Assembly: GCA_021767705.1 (NCBI GenBank)
Contig: JAASSU010000009.1
Coordinates: 1-33,690 of the forward strand
Direction of reading: 5' to 3'
DNA: 33,690 nucleotides
DNA from: Bacteroidota bacterium
GTDB taxonomy: Bacteria > Bacteroidota > Bacteroidia > Bacteroidales > JAIPAH01
Shown here piece by piece: positions 17,758 through 25,637 of the stretch. How positions within the stretch are numbered: position 1 is the first letter of the stretch; each line of letters opens with the position of its first letter. The notes beneath the pieces were generated by a model. That model searched no databases. It was not told where the DNA came from and worked only from the letters and a program-made list of their open reading frames with translations. The translations under genes were made by a program, and so were the position numbers.

Positions 17758-20304
17758 TTAGGCCGAATTCCTGCTGGCATTAATATTTCCGTATAATGAT
17801 CGCTTGACGATTTTTTCATAGTATTTCTTATTTGCTGAGTCTTGTTCGATTTTCTGTAAGGCGTATTGCTGTATTACCAGCAAGGGTAAAACGATTTGCT
17901 CTCTGATTTCAATGGAATTTCTTGTAACAGCCTCTTCCTCCATCAGCATGGTATACTCAGAAATGAGCAATGTCATTTCTTTTGACAGTTTATATTCTTC
18001 AAGCAGTATTTCCCAGAACTCCTTGTATTCTTCATCTTTACCAATGTATGAAGTCAATTCAAAATTACATTTGGATAAAGACATCATGCTGTTTAGAATC
18101 AATGCTTTAAACAAAGGGACTTCCTTAAACAGCTTTTTTAATTCATCCAGCCTGCCCTCATTTACCAGCGATTGAATTGCGGTGCCTAAACCAAAATAAC
18201 CTGGAACATTCTGCTTCAGCTGGCTCCAGGAGCCTACAAACGGAATGGCCCTCAAGTCATTCAAATCCAGCTTTTTCTTGTTTCCCCTTTTTGCCGGCCT
18301 GCTGCCAATATTCGCTTCGCTGTAATATTTGAGCGTGCTTTTATTCTCGAGGTAGGGGATAAACATTTGGTGGTTTTTGAGTGCCTCGTATTTTTTATAA
18401 CTCAAGTGCGCCAAACGCTCAATCAATCGTCTCGATTCATCAGAAATGCTGTTTTCTTTTCCGAACATACTATGCGATAGTCCGGCAGTAAGCAGCTGTT
18501 CGCAGTTAAAGATAAAGTGCTCCTTGGTTCCGTATCTGCTGGTAATGGTCTGCCCCTGTATCGTTAGTTGAATAGCATGATTGGCAATCTTCTCTGACTG
18601 TGAAGCGTAGAAGCGATGGGTTTTGCCGCCCCCGCGTGCCGGAGGGCCACCCCGGCCATCAAAAAACACAACCTTGATACCGTGCTGCCTGCAAACATCC
18701 GATAAGGTTTCTTTTGTGTTAAAAATAGACCAGTTGGCCTTGAGGTAGCCTCCGTCTTTGGTGCCGTCAGAAAAACCAAGCATCACTGTTTGAGTATTCT
18801 TGCGTTCCTTGATATGCTCCCTGTATTCCGGGATATTAAAAAGATCATTCATAATCTGCTCCGAGTTGACCATCGCTTCCATCGATTCAAAAAGCGGAAC
18901 AATATCGATCGGGATGCTGTCGTCGCCCCAGCTACACCATCTTAAAAGTCCATAAACAAACAGCACTGAGTAAATGTCTTCAGAATTGCTGATGATATAC
19001 CTGTGACATCCATCTTCACCATTTTTACTTTGAATTTGCTTCAGTTGTGCGAGATTACGAATCGTGTCTTTAACAAGCTCATCTTCAAATCGGTTGCTAT
19101 CAACGTGAATTTGCTTATGAAGAAGTATAGAGATTAAATCCTCCTTTTTCAGCTCATCAAGACTATTGGTGATGATGTTTTCCTTTATCAAGATTTCCTC
19201 AACGGTTTTTTTATGAACCTTATGGTTTTGCCTGATGTCGAGCGTGGCAAAATGGGTTCTGAATATTTTGACCTTATCAATCATGCGTTCAAGCTCTTCC
19301 TGGTAGATGCCCCCGTAATTTTGGGTAAGGATGTCTTTAATCTGGTACAGTGGATTTATAATCTCCTCAAAGCGCAGGATGTCTGAAGGGTCAAACATCG
19401 AAGTGTACAGGCGGGCCCTCAGGTTTGCCACATCATCTTCAACCTTCCTGAAGGTCAGTTTTTTCTGTAGCCTTTTAATATCTTTGTAGTAGCACTTCAT
19501 CAAATCCATTCGCAGCTCATCGGCAACAGCCATGGTTATTTCTGAAGTAACAAACGGGTTGCCATCACGGTCGCCACCCGGCCAAAATCCAAACTGAAGA
19601 ATATTAGGGTTATCGAAAGTGCTGTTCGGAAAATTCTTTTTGATATTGGTGTACATCTCAATGGTGGCATCGTAATAAACATTCCGAAGCAGGTAAATGA
19701 TATTTTTTGCCTCATCAAGGGGCGTGGGTTTTTTGGCGTTCATCAGGGAGGTCAGTCCCAGTTGCCGCAATGTCAAATCAATTTTGTTGATATCATTGTG
19801 TTTAATAAACGATTTTAAACGGGCAATAATATTTAATACCGACGGCGGATAGAATTGCGTGGGGTGAGCGGTGAACACGATTTTCGTTGAAAAGGCGTTC
19901 AGTTTTTCTAATAGGTCGTATTCATGTTTATGGCTCTCAGACAAATTGATATAGTCTTTAAGCGATAAATCATTATCGAGGGTTAAAAGCTGTGTGAACG
20001 CAGCGTCCTCCACACTGTCGTATAAAACAACCTGACGTTCAACATACTGAACAATCAGAAACATAAAATCTATTTTCTCCTTTTCGGATGTTATTTGGGT
20101 ATGCTTGCTAAAAAAGGAATCCAGTGTTTCGAGCGGATCTTTTCCCATTTCCAGCCCTTCTTTGCAGGCATTATACATCAAAGGAATAAGCATGCCAATG
20201 TTGCTGATATTCGGATAAGGAAGGTTTAAAAACAGGCTGTTATACACATCAAACTTATTCTTTACAAGCGCCTTAAACTTCTTTCCTGTTAAATGATGAT
20301 TCAT
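17758..20304 (-). CDS. ppc: Phosphoenolpyruvate carboxylase (Bacteroidota-type)
   Basis: An 848-residue enzyme that carboxylates phosphoenolpyruvate to oxaloacetate in the cytoplasm, supplying the TCA or succinate branch. Family blocks seen: FTAHPTQFYPP (catalytic His region), FWPGGDRDGNPFV, LDIRQNHKVHKK, LGFSDGTKDGGYLKANW (equivalent of GYSDSxKDAG), FFDGRGGPPARGGG (equivalent of FHGRGGxxGRGG), and PFVGSWSQLKQNVPGYFG. The end SRNSA stands for the usual (Q/R)NTG. The His-to-Asp change in FDGRGG and the missing NTG end are, from memory, typical of a divergent PEPC group in this phylum rather than damage. It is monocistronic, flanked by long spacers. I could not identify a promoter with confidence. 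Confidence 0.93.
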   Translation of the reverse strand: MNHHLTGKKFKALVKNKFDVYNSLFLNLPYPNISNIGMLIPLMYNACKEGLEMGKDPLETLDSFFSKHTQITSEKEKIDFMFLIVQYVERQVVLYDSVEDAAFTQLLTLDNDLSLKDYINLSESHKHEYDLLEKLNAFSTKIVFTAHPTQFYPPSVLNIIARLKSFIKHNDINKIDLTLRQLGLTSLMNAKKPTPLDEAKNIIYLLRNVYYDATIEMYTNIKKNFPNSTFDNPNILQFGFWPGGDRDGNPFVTSEITMAVADELRMDLMKCYYKDIKRLQKKLTFRKVEDDVANLRARLYTSMFDPSDILRFEEIINPLYQIKDILTQNYGGIYQEELERMIDKVKIFRTHFATLDIRQNHKVHKKTVEEILIKENIITNSLDELKKEDLISILLHKQIHVDSNRFEDELVKDTIRNLAQLKQIQSKNGEDGCHRYIISNSEDIYSVLFVYGLLRWCSWGDDSIPIDIVPLFESMEAMVNSEQIMNDLFNIPEYREHIKERKNTQTVMLGFSDGTKDGGYLKANWSIFNTKETLSDVCRQHGIKVVFFDGRGGPPARGGGKTHRFYASQSEKIANHAIQLTIQGQTITSRYGTKEHFIFNCEQLLTAGLSHSMFGKENSISDESRRLIERLAHLSYKKYEALKNHQMFIPYLENKSTLKYYSEANIGSRPAKRGNKKKLDLNDLRAIPFVGSWSQLKQNVPGYFGLGTAIQSLVNEGRLDELKKLFKEVPLFKALILNSMMSLSKCNFELTSYIGKDEEYKEFWEILLEEYKLSKEMTLLISEYTMLMEEEAVTRNSIEIREQIVLPLLVIQQYALQKIEQDSANKKYYEKIVKRSLYGNINASRNSA

Positions 20305-20423
20305 AATATATTGTTTGCGTTAGATTGCCGAACACTCTGCTGAACACCGCCCAAAGGCAGTATATCGGCTGTTTATCATTTTTTTAAAGGGCTATACCCT
20401 AAAACCATAACGCATGGAAACAG

Positions 20424-20556
20424 AAAAAGTCAGCATGAAGATACAAGGTTTTCTTTATCTGCACATGGAAAAAGCGCTCTAAAACCCCAAAGCCACCAAA
20501 TGCAAAAAATTGAAACTACACAGCTGCGTAAACCGCCACCTTTAGGTTGGTTCAAC
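20424..20556. repeat. ~132-bp direct repeat, copy 1
   Basis: Begins AAAAAGTCAGCATGAAG and ends TAGGTTGGTTCAAC. It matches 21143-21274 with about ten substitutions or single-base gaps. It contains an AAGCGCTCTAAAACCCC core. Its only frames are unlike any family I know, so I treat it as an interspersed non-coding repeat. The two copies enclose the DUF1016 remnant. Confidence 0.8.
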
Positions 20557-20701
20557 GTCCCGACTATTTGCGCCTGCCCCCTGGCTTTCAGACCAGTTGT
20601 AACTTTATCAGCTTGAACGCATGGGAGAGGGTAAAACAAAACCCTCAATATGCTGTGGATGCCACGGCTGGGGTATAATAGCTTTGTTGGCGGTTTGTTG
20701 A

Positions 20702-21142
20702 TTATTCGTCTGTTAATCGGTTTTCAATTAATTGTTTCAATTCTTTCTTGCTTGGTAATACCGTATGATATTTACTTGCGAAGATTTGTTCGTTGTTTTC
20801 TGGTAATGTTATTTCTACGAGAGTGTCATTTTTCTTTTTACAGAGAACAATACCAATTGTTTTCAGCTGCTTCTATTTCATAAAACTTTCGTTCATTTTC
20901 GTTATCTATTCTCATGAGCATTAGGTAATGAGACCAACTCAATTTGAATTCCGCAGACAGTGTCTGCGCTTTTGAGTAAGCGAGATAAAATTGTCTCATT
21001 TGCCCCAGGTTTCTTTGTGAAAAGCCTTTACCAAACTCATTTGTAAGTTTATGAGATAATTCTTTTAAAATATGTTTTCCATATTCAGCTCGCTTTTGTC
21101 CTTTTTGCTCTTCTTCAACAATTGTTTTTCCAATCTCGATTT
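20702..21142 (-). pseudogene. DUF1016 (YhcG/PDDEXK nuclease) remnant with internal deletion
   Basis: Reading the minus strand from 21140 gives IEIGKTIVEEEQKG, then GKGFSQRNLGQMRQFYLAY, then FKLSWSHYLMLMRI and FYEIEAAENNW: the DUF1016 N-terminal domain. A stop (SL*) follows at about 20843. A different frame overlapping the junction continues TIGIVLCKKKNDTLVEITLP, then NEQIFASKYHTVLP and ends LTDE* at 20702: the far C-terminal end of the same family. The whole middle, including most of the nuclease core, is missing, the two parts are out of frame, and the N-terminus is cut exactly where the ~132-bp repeat starts. DUF1016 proteins are putative restriction-type nucleases; this copy cannot be functional. 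Confidence 0.8.
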
Positions 21143-21274
21143 AAAAATCAGCATGAAGATACAAGGTTTTCTTCATCTGAACAAGGAAAAAGCGCTCTAA
21201 AACCCCAAAGCCACCAAACGCAAAAAATTGAAACTGTACAGCTACGTAAACCGCCACCTTTAGGTTGGTTCAAC
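21143..21274. repeat. ~132-bp direct repeat, copy 2
   Basis: Begins AAAAATCAGCATGAAG directly at the truncated N-terminal end of the DUF1016 remnant and ends TAGGTTGGTTCAAC. It matches the repeat at 20424-20556 in the same orientation. Confidence 0.8.
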
Positions 21275-21381
21275 CCCATTGAATAGAAGCGATTCAACGA
21301 GGCAAGCACTGGGATAATCCCAACTTGTCCCGCCGTGGCGGGAGTAGAGTCCGCCTCAGGCGGATCATGCGTGTGATTGAT

Positions 21382-21407
21382 CCCTAATTATTTTAGGGCG
21401 TTTTTTA
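21382..21407 (+). terminator. Terminator-like hairpin, plus strand
   Basis: CCCTAA (21382-21387) and TTAGGG (21393-21398) pair around TTATTT and are followed by CGTTTTTTATT. This is an intrinsic terminator shape for plus-strand transcripts, yet no plus-strand gene ends here. In the minus direction, that of the DUF6155 gene ending at 21405, the hairpin is not followed by a T run. Confidence 0.4.
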
Positions 21408-21914
21408 TTCATAGTGTTGATAATATACGTCTCCTAAATAATCATGAAAACCCCAACCAATATTTTCTGTATTCACCACTATTTTATTTGCTCTTTCCTC
21501 AAATTTATCTAACAATCCGTTCTTATCAATCAAGTCCAAGGCATTTGAATAGGTGTTCTCAATGCTTGTATAGAAATTCTCGTCAATATCACCATATTCA
21601 TTTGTGAATTCAACTCCATTCTCAACAAAATGCAGCAATAAATCAGCCAAGCTCTCAGCAGATGTCCCAAGCTTTTTAAAATCATTAATGGCTTTCCTCG
21701 AAATCGAAAGTTTCAACTTATAGCCTCTTTTTGGGAAAAATCCTTCTGTTACTTTTTCCTTGTACTGTTCAAGAAGTCTTTTCTCATCAGGATTTACATA
21801 AAAGTCAAAATACTCTTTTACTGGTTTATACTTTTTGTAAAGCTCAGAAATATGTTTTACCAGATCTTCTTTATCCAGTTTGTTTAATTCAGTTTTAACC
21901 TCTCTTAATCCCAT
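21405..21914 (-). CDS. DUF6155 family protein
   Basis: I start at the ATG ending at 21914 (MGLREVKTELNKL), which gives 169 residues and matches the usual beginning of DUF6155 proteins; the frame remains open to 21935. Features of this family are the LNKLDKEDLVKHISELY opening, KPVKEYFDFYVNP, a basic middle part (PKRGYKLKLSISRKAINDFKKLG) and an acidic tail. It is mainly helical, cytoplasmic and of unknown function. The start codon lies one base after the end of the frame running on from the broken zinc-ribbon gene (TAA-A-ATG), implying that the two were translationally coupled. Confidence 0.78.
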   Translation of the reverse strand: MGLREVKTELNKLDKEDLVKHISELYKKYKPVKEYFDFYVNPDEKRLLEQYKEKVTEGFFPKRGYKLKLSISRKAINDFKKLGTSAESLADLLLHFVENGVEFTNEYGDIDENFYTSIENTYSNALDLIDKNGLLDKFEERANKIVVNTENIGWGFHDYLGDVYYQHYE

Positions 21915-21915
21915 T

Positions 21916-22029
21916 TTAGCTTCTATTAAAACCACTTACTCTACTCTGTTCGTTCTTATTAATTATCATAAAGACTGAACCTGGAACTCCAATTATTAAA
22001 ATCAGTCCAAATGCGCCATATAGTCCCGT
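21916..22029 (-). pseudogene. In-frame 3' continuation of the zinc-ribbon gene beyond a premature stop
   Basis: Directly after the TAA at 22030-22032 the same frame continues for 37 sense codons: TGLYGAFGLILIIGVPGSVF, then MIINKNEQSRVSGFNRS and a stop (21916-21918). The first part is a good membrane helix, like the one that ends the upstream protein. The final stop lies one base before the DUF6155 ATG, the tight spacing expected of a real operon partner. It therefore looks like the second half of an original ~122-residue protein with two membrane helices. Confidence 0.65.
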
Positions 22030-22284
22030 TTAACAAATAAAATCCCACAAAAGTATCAAAATGACAGGTGTCCCAATAATCAAAACTACCAATCCAATCA
22101 AAGCAGCAATTTTGCTTTCTCTTGCTTTCAAGTCATCAATTGAATATTTGTTAGTCCTATTACAGTTTTTACAATTAATCTCAATTTTATCACTGAACTT
22201 CATTTTTAAATCAACACGAGTTGACACCCAACTTTTTATCATCAGGTCACTTTTACAATCAAGACATTTTGTATATAATTTCAT
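22030..22284 (-). CDS. Zinc-ribbon small membrane protein, probably truncated by a nonsense change
   Basis: Eighty-four residues: an N-terminal zinc ribbon with two CxxC pairs (CLDC at 7-10 and CKNC about 38-41), followed by one membrane helix (about 59-82) ending WDFIC. The second CxxC pair is followed by the soluble linker TNKYSIDDLKARESK. It is probably attached to the inner membrane with the ribbon in the cytoplasm; function unknown. The stop at 22030-22032 is probably secondary, because coding continues in frame (see 21916-22029). The gene could be a recent pseudogene, a sequencing error, or produce a shorter working protein. Confidence 0.65.
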   Translation of the reverse strand: MKLYTKCLDCKSDLMIKSWVSTRVDLKMKFSDKIEINCKNCNRTNKYSIDDLKARESKIAALIGLVVLIIGTPVILILLWDFIC

Positions 22285-22338
22285 CTTATTCGGTTTGTTT
22301 CATGTTTAGCAGTTCGCCAAATGCCCTAACGAATTAGT

Positions 22339-22435
22339 GTTTTATCAATCGTTTATCCAAAGTTAGAGAAATAATTTTGCTTTCAGTAGCCTCTCCGCTT
22401 ATAAAGAATCAGTAAATATAAATGATTGATAAAAC
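22339..22435. repeat. 17-bp inverted repeat beside the intron insertion point
   Basis: GTTTTATCAATCGTTTA (22339-22355) pairs with TAAATGATTGATAAAAC (22419-22435), 16 of 17 positions, enclosing 63 bases. The right arm ends 2-4 bases before the 5' end of the group II intron. Class C-type introns are known to insert beside inverted repeats or terminator stems, so this may be the target. Confidence 0.55.
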
Positions 22436-22963
22436 AAGTGTGTGCCTTGAATGGTAAATATAACAAAAGTTCTTTGATATAAACCAAAGAAAGTCCAAAG
22501 GGTGGAAGTCCCGAAAGCGCAAGGGTAACGCCTTGAAGCAAAGCAAGCGGCAAGCTCGTTTGGGGTGACCCATGGAGTGAAGTAAGCCAGGCTGCGTGGT
22601 TGGTACTGACGAACAGGAACCGGATATGAGGCTATAAGGCCGGATGAAGTAACACATCATACTGACGTCCAAAATCGGGCAACCGGGGAGCGCCAAAATA
22701 GTAGATTCGGCAGTGATTAACCAAAGGACATTTACCTTACCAAGGGAGGTCTCGGACTAGGTTAGGGTATTCCTACATACCGAGAAGTCAGCAGAAGCCA
22801 TAGTAGGTTAGGGAAACGAGCTGTCATAAACGGCGGAGGACTCACAGATTAACCGAAGGGCTGAACGTTAAGTTGTTCCAAATGCTGTAAGGAAGCTTTC
22901 CGTTAACAGCGGAATCTAGCCTTACATTAAGCGGAACAGGGAAACAAGAAAAAGTAAACTAAA

Positions 22964-24280
22964 ATGATTGAACAAATACTCACGCGAAAGAACCTGTTAC
23001 AGGCCATGCGCCAAGTCCGGAAGAACCACGATTCGGCGGGAGTTGACCACGTACCAGTAACTAAACTGTCAGAACTTATGTCGATAGACAAGGAAGAACT
23101 GACAACAAAAGTTCGGAGCGGGAAGTATTTGCCACAACCCATTTTAGGAGTAGAAATCCCGAAAGGGAATGGGAAGACTCGTTTACTGGGCATTCCTACG
23201 GCAACCGACCGTTTGCTCCAACAAGCGGTATTGCAGGTAATCAATGCGCGATTCGAGTTTGAATTTTCTGAATCCAGTTACGGGTTCAGACCGGGTCGAA
23301 ACGCCGGGCAAGCAGTTTTGAAAGCACAAGGATACATCAACGAGGGGTTTCAGTATATCGTCGATATTGACCTGAAAACCTTTTTCGACGAGGTAGACCA
23401 TAGCTATCTGCTGCAACTGCTCTACCGCAAAATCAAATGCCGCGAAACACTGCGGCTCATTCGCAAGTGGCTGCGCTCCCCGATTCAAATAAACGGGAGA
23501 CTGGTCAAACGGCGGAAAGGCGTACCACAAGGCAGCCCTCTGAGCCCGTTACTATCCAACATCATGCTAAATGAACTGGACAGGGAACTGGAAAAACAGG
23601 AACTGCGTTTTGTACGTTATGCCGATGACTTCAGCATTTACCTTAAAACAAAGGCAAGTGCCCGTAAGGCAGGGAATGACACATACCGTTTCTTAAAAAG
23701 GAAACTGAAACTGCCCATCAACAGGGAGAAAAGCGGTATCCGCCGCCCGGTACAGTTTACCGTACTTGGATTTGGTTTTGTGCCTACCTACCGGAAAGGA
23801 GAACGCGGCAACTATCAACTGGTAGTATCCAAAAAGAGTTGGAAAAGTTTAAAGCAAAAGCTGAAAACCATCACCCGGAAAACCACACCGATGAGTTTCG
23901 ACGAGCGCATTCAAAAGCTGGGCGAAGTCCAGAGAGGATGGATAAATGCTTTCCGCATGGCAAGCATTCAAAATAAGCTCGCAGAACTGGACGGGTGGCT
24001 ACGTAACCGGCTTCGCTACTGTATATGGCACCACTGGAAGAAACCCGAACGGAAAAGGAAGAACCTGGTTCGTCTCGGTGTTGAACCCAGGCAAGCCTAC
24101 CAATGGAGCAGGTCAAGGATGGGCGGTTGGGCCATTGCTCAAAGTCCAATTCTGGGTACTACAATAACGTTGGAAAGGTTAAAGAAGCGCGGTTACGTTT
24201 CACTACTTGAACTTTACAGGAAAGTTTCCCCCCAACTTAACGAACCGCTGTATACGAGAACCGTACGTACAGTGGTGTGA
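22964..24280 (+). CDS. ltrA: Group II intron reverse transcriptase/maturase
   Basis: A 438-residue protein beginning MIEQILTRKNLLQAM. The reverse transcriptase domain fills about residues 20-285: KVRSGKYLPQP, RPVQ-type palm, PQGSPLSPLLSN and the catalytic YADD at about 222-225. A maturase (X) domain follows with the group II-specific GWINAFRMA and LRNRLRYCIWHHWKKP blocks (about 290-415). There is no C-terminal HNH endonuclease, as in class C. It assists intron splicing and copies intron RNA at the insertion site. The last ~12 codons, LYTRTVRTVV, are encoded by the domain V sequence itself. It is the only plus-strand gene in the window and appears intact. Confidence 0.93.
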   Translation: MIEQILTRKNLLQAMRQVRKNHDSAGVDHVPVTKLSELMSIDKEELTTKVRSGKYLPQPILGVEIPKGNGKTRLLGIPTATDRLLQQAVLQVINARFEFEFSESSYGFRPGRNAGQAVLKAQGYINEGFQYIVDIDLKTFFDEVDHSYLLQLLYRKIKCRETLRLIRKWLRSPIQINGRLVKRRKGVPQGSPLSPLLSNIMLNELDRELEKQELRFVRYADDFSIYLKTKASARKAGNDTYRFLKRKLKLPINREKSGIRRPVQFTVLGFGFVPTYRKGERGNYQLVVSKKSWKSLKQKLKTITRKTTPMSFDERIQKLGEVQRGWINAFRMASIQNKLAELDGWLRNRLRYCIWHHWKKPERKRKNLVRLGVEPRQAYQWSRSRMGGWAIAQSPILGTTITLERLKKRGYVSLLELYRKVSPQLNEPLYTRTVRTVV

Positions 24281-24329
24281 GAGGTTCTCCCCGTTCCCGG
24301 TTATTCGGGAGCGGGGCAACCTACTCGAT
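24245..24329 (+). ncRNA. Group II intron domains V and VI
   Basis: CCGCTGTA (24245-24252) pairs with TACAGTGG (24268-24275); between them TACG and CGTA close an AGAAC loop, with a two-base CG bulge. That is the domain V hairpin. A CGC triad at its base would suit class C, whereas most group II introns have AGC. A long GGTTCTCCCCGTTCCCG...GGGGCAACC hairpin then forms domain VI, with an unpaired A as likely branch point, before CTACTCGAT. The coding frame stops at 24278-24280, just past domain V. Confidence 0.65.
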
Positions 24330-24644
24330 TGTACGATGCCGCTGTCCTATGGGTATAGTGAACACTTGGATGTTGGTGAGCATGGCTTTTTTCGAGGGAG
24401 CGTAAACAGACCGGTATTATTATATCGTGGTTCATGATTAAAAACACTTCTAATGTTTCCCTTTAAGACATACCTTCCCCATTGTGCCTGTTGAGCAGTT
24501 GAAGTCAGGAAAGCGCATGTCAAAGAACGTTTGGTTTAATGTATTGCTATCCGGGCTCCATTTTTGCTGGCCCCGTTGAAGGCACATACCTCATATGCCC
24601 TTTTTGCACAACGGACAAGCCAATAGATCAATATTAAATGAATG

Positions 24645-24733
24645 AGTGCCGCCTCTCCGAGGCTCATCAAAACAAACAGCTTTACCGAATCTCTACCATA
24701 CTGCCGTCCCTCCGGGACTTTTTAAGAACCACC
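24645..24733. repeat. ~89-bp two-hairpin repeat, copy 1
   Basis: Contains GCCTC-TCC-GAGGC near the left and GTCCC-TCC-GGGAC followed by five T bases near the right, both with the same three-base TCC loop. It matches 24914-25002 with about five differences. Confidence 0.75.
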
Positions 24734-24913
24734 CACCACCCAAACCTGGCAGCCTCCCCGCAGGGGTGCTGTCAGAGTTAAAAAAGACACCATCACCAAG
24801 CAGAATTTGCAACCCCACTTTCTCCCACTTCAAATTTCGAACATTGAATATTGGGATTTATTTGAAATCTGGAATTTGTTATTTGGAATTTTTCATCCGG
24901 TGCACTACTCAAA

Positions 24914-25002
24914 AGTGTCGCCTCTCCGAGGCTCATCAAAACAAACAGCTTGACCGAATCTCTACCATACTGCCGTCCCTCCGGGACTTTTTAAAAACCA
25001 CC
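24914..25002. repeat. ~89-bp two-hairpin repeat, copy 2
   Basis: Same orientation and same two TCC-loop hairpins as 24645-24733, 269 bp away. The right hairpin with its T run looks like an intrinsic terminator for plus-strand transcription. Confidence 0.75.
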
Positions 25003-25070
25003 TACCCCTCACAGGGTTTCAAACCCTGTCAGATAATCTCTTTTCTAAAACATTTACCCTTAAACAAGAA

Positions 25071-25102
25071 AACCCCGCCATCAGACGAGTGATGGCAGGG
25101 TT
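25071..25102 (-). terminator. Intrinsic terminator of the hydrogenase operon
   Basis: AACCCCGCCATCA (25071-25083) and TGATGGCAGGGTT (25090-25102) form a long stem with one imperfection around a six-base loop. In the direction of the operon the stem is followed by TTCTTGTTT. It lies 23 bp beyond the hydC stop. Confidence 0.75.
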
Positions 25103-25125
25103 GGCAATATATAGTCAACTCAAAG

Positions 25126-25617
25126 CTACTCTTTTTCGTTGTACTCTTCCACGATGGCTTTTACATCGTCGGGGGCCACACGGCCGTAGGTTTTTTCGCC
25201 CACCAGCACTACAGGTGCCAGTCCGCAGGCACCCACGCAGCGCAGACAGCTTAGCGAATATTTGCCGTCTTCAGACGTTTCGCCCACGGCAATACCCAGC
25301 TCTTTCTTGAACTCTTCGAGCACATTCTCGGCGCCACGCACGTAGCATGCCGTTCCGGTGCAAATCGAGATGGGGTAGCGGCCTTTGGGTGTCATCGTGA
25401 AGAAGGAGTAGAAGGTTACTACTCCATATACCTTGGCGGCACTCACGTTGAGTTCTTCAGCCACTTTTTCCTGGATTTCGGCAGGCAGGTAGCCGAAATG
25501 CTCCTGTGTTTTATGCAACACATTAATCAGGTTGCCGGGCTTGTTATCAAAGGATTTACAAATCTCTTTGATTTTATCTATATCCTGTTGTTTCAGTTCT
25601 ACTTTAACTTTTGTCAT
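25126..25617 (-). CDS. hydC: Bifurcating [FeFe]-hydrogenase subunit HydC (NuoE-like)
   Basis: A 163-residue NuoE-like protein of usual length. An N-terminal helical bundle (about 1-80, with GYLPAEIQEKVAEELN) is followed by a thioredoxin-like [2Fe-2S] domain. The four ligands are visible as C-x4-C in CTGTAC (about 87-92) and C-x3-C in CVGACGLAP (about 128-132). It should pass electrons between the HydB flavin and the rest of the hydrogenase complex in the cytoplasm. It is the last gene of the operon, 20 bp after hydA and 23 bp before a strong terminator. Confidence 0.92.
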   Translation of the reverse strand: MTKVKVELKQQDIDKIKEICKSFDNKPGNLINVLHKTQEHFGYLPAEIQEKVAEELNVSAAKVYGVVTFYSFFTMTPKGRYPISICTGTACYVRGAENVLEEFKKELGIAVGETSEDGKYSLSCLRCVGACGLAPVVLVGEKTYGRVAPDDVKAIVEEYNEKE

Positions 25618-25637
25618 AACTTTCTCTTTTAGAAGGG

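Larger units (their letters stand above)
20305..21404. other. 1.1-kb spacer holding two direct repeats and a gene remnant
   Basis: No intact gene is supported. It holds the two ~132-bp repeats, the DUF1016 remnant and, toward the right end, three short inverted repeats: TCCCGCCGTGGCGGGA (21328-21343), TCCGCCTCAGGCGGA (21350-21364) and a terminator-like hairpin (21382-21398). The stretch 20557-20701 holds nothing I recognise. Confidence 0.6.
22440..24329 (+). mobile_element. Group II intron (~1.9 kb, class C-like)
   Basis: The element begins with GTGTG (22440, or possibly 22438), within the GUGYG consensus, and ends ...CCTACTCGAT at about 24329. Between them lie a 520-base structured leader (domains I-III), the reverse transcriptase gene, domain V and a domain VI hairpin. 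It is a self-splicing retroelement that moves by reverse splicing. The features pointing to class C are the small size, no endonuclease domain, a C-terminal sequence like IIC maturases (WHHWKKP...AQSPIL) and the neighbouring inverted repeat. It lies in a spacer opposite in direction to all neighbouring genes. Exact ends are inferred from consensus only. Confidence 0.82.
24330..25070. other. ~740-bp spacer between the intron and hydC
   Basis: No gene is supported. The first 300 bases after the intron have no recognisable family in any frame. Next come two copies of a ~89-bp hairpin repeat (24645 and 24914), an A/T-rich stretch (24830-24900), and a perfect inverted repeat ACAGGGTTT-C-AAACCCTGT (25011-25029). 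Confidence 0.55.

Noticed and set aside
17758..20304. PEP carboxylase possibly inactive because of FDGRGG and the missing NTG end
   Set aside because: The other catalytic blocks are intact and, as far as I remember, these changes characterise a whole divergent PEPC group in this phylum.
22285..22339. Possible integron attC site near GCCCTAACGAATTAG upstream of the zinc-ribbon gene
   Set aside because: Only one core-like box is seen; no matching partner core or integrase is present, and the neighbouring gene is operonic rather than cassette-like.
24646..25092. 148-residue plus-strand frame between the intron and hydC
   Set aside because: It reads through two copies of a hairpin repeat and a terminator, and the product merely repeats the translated repeat.
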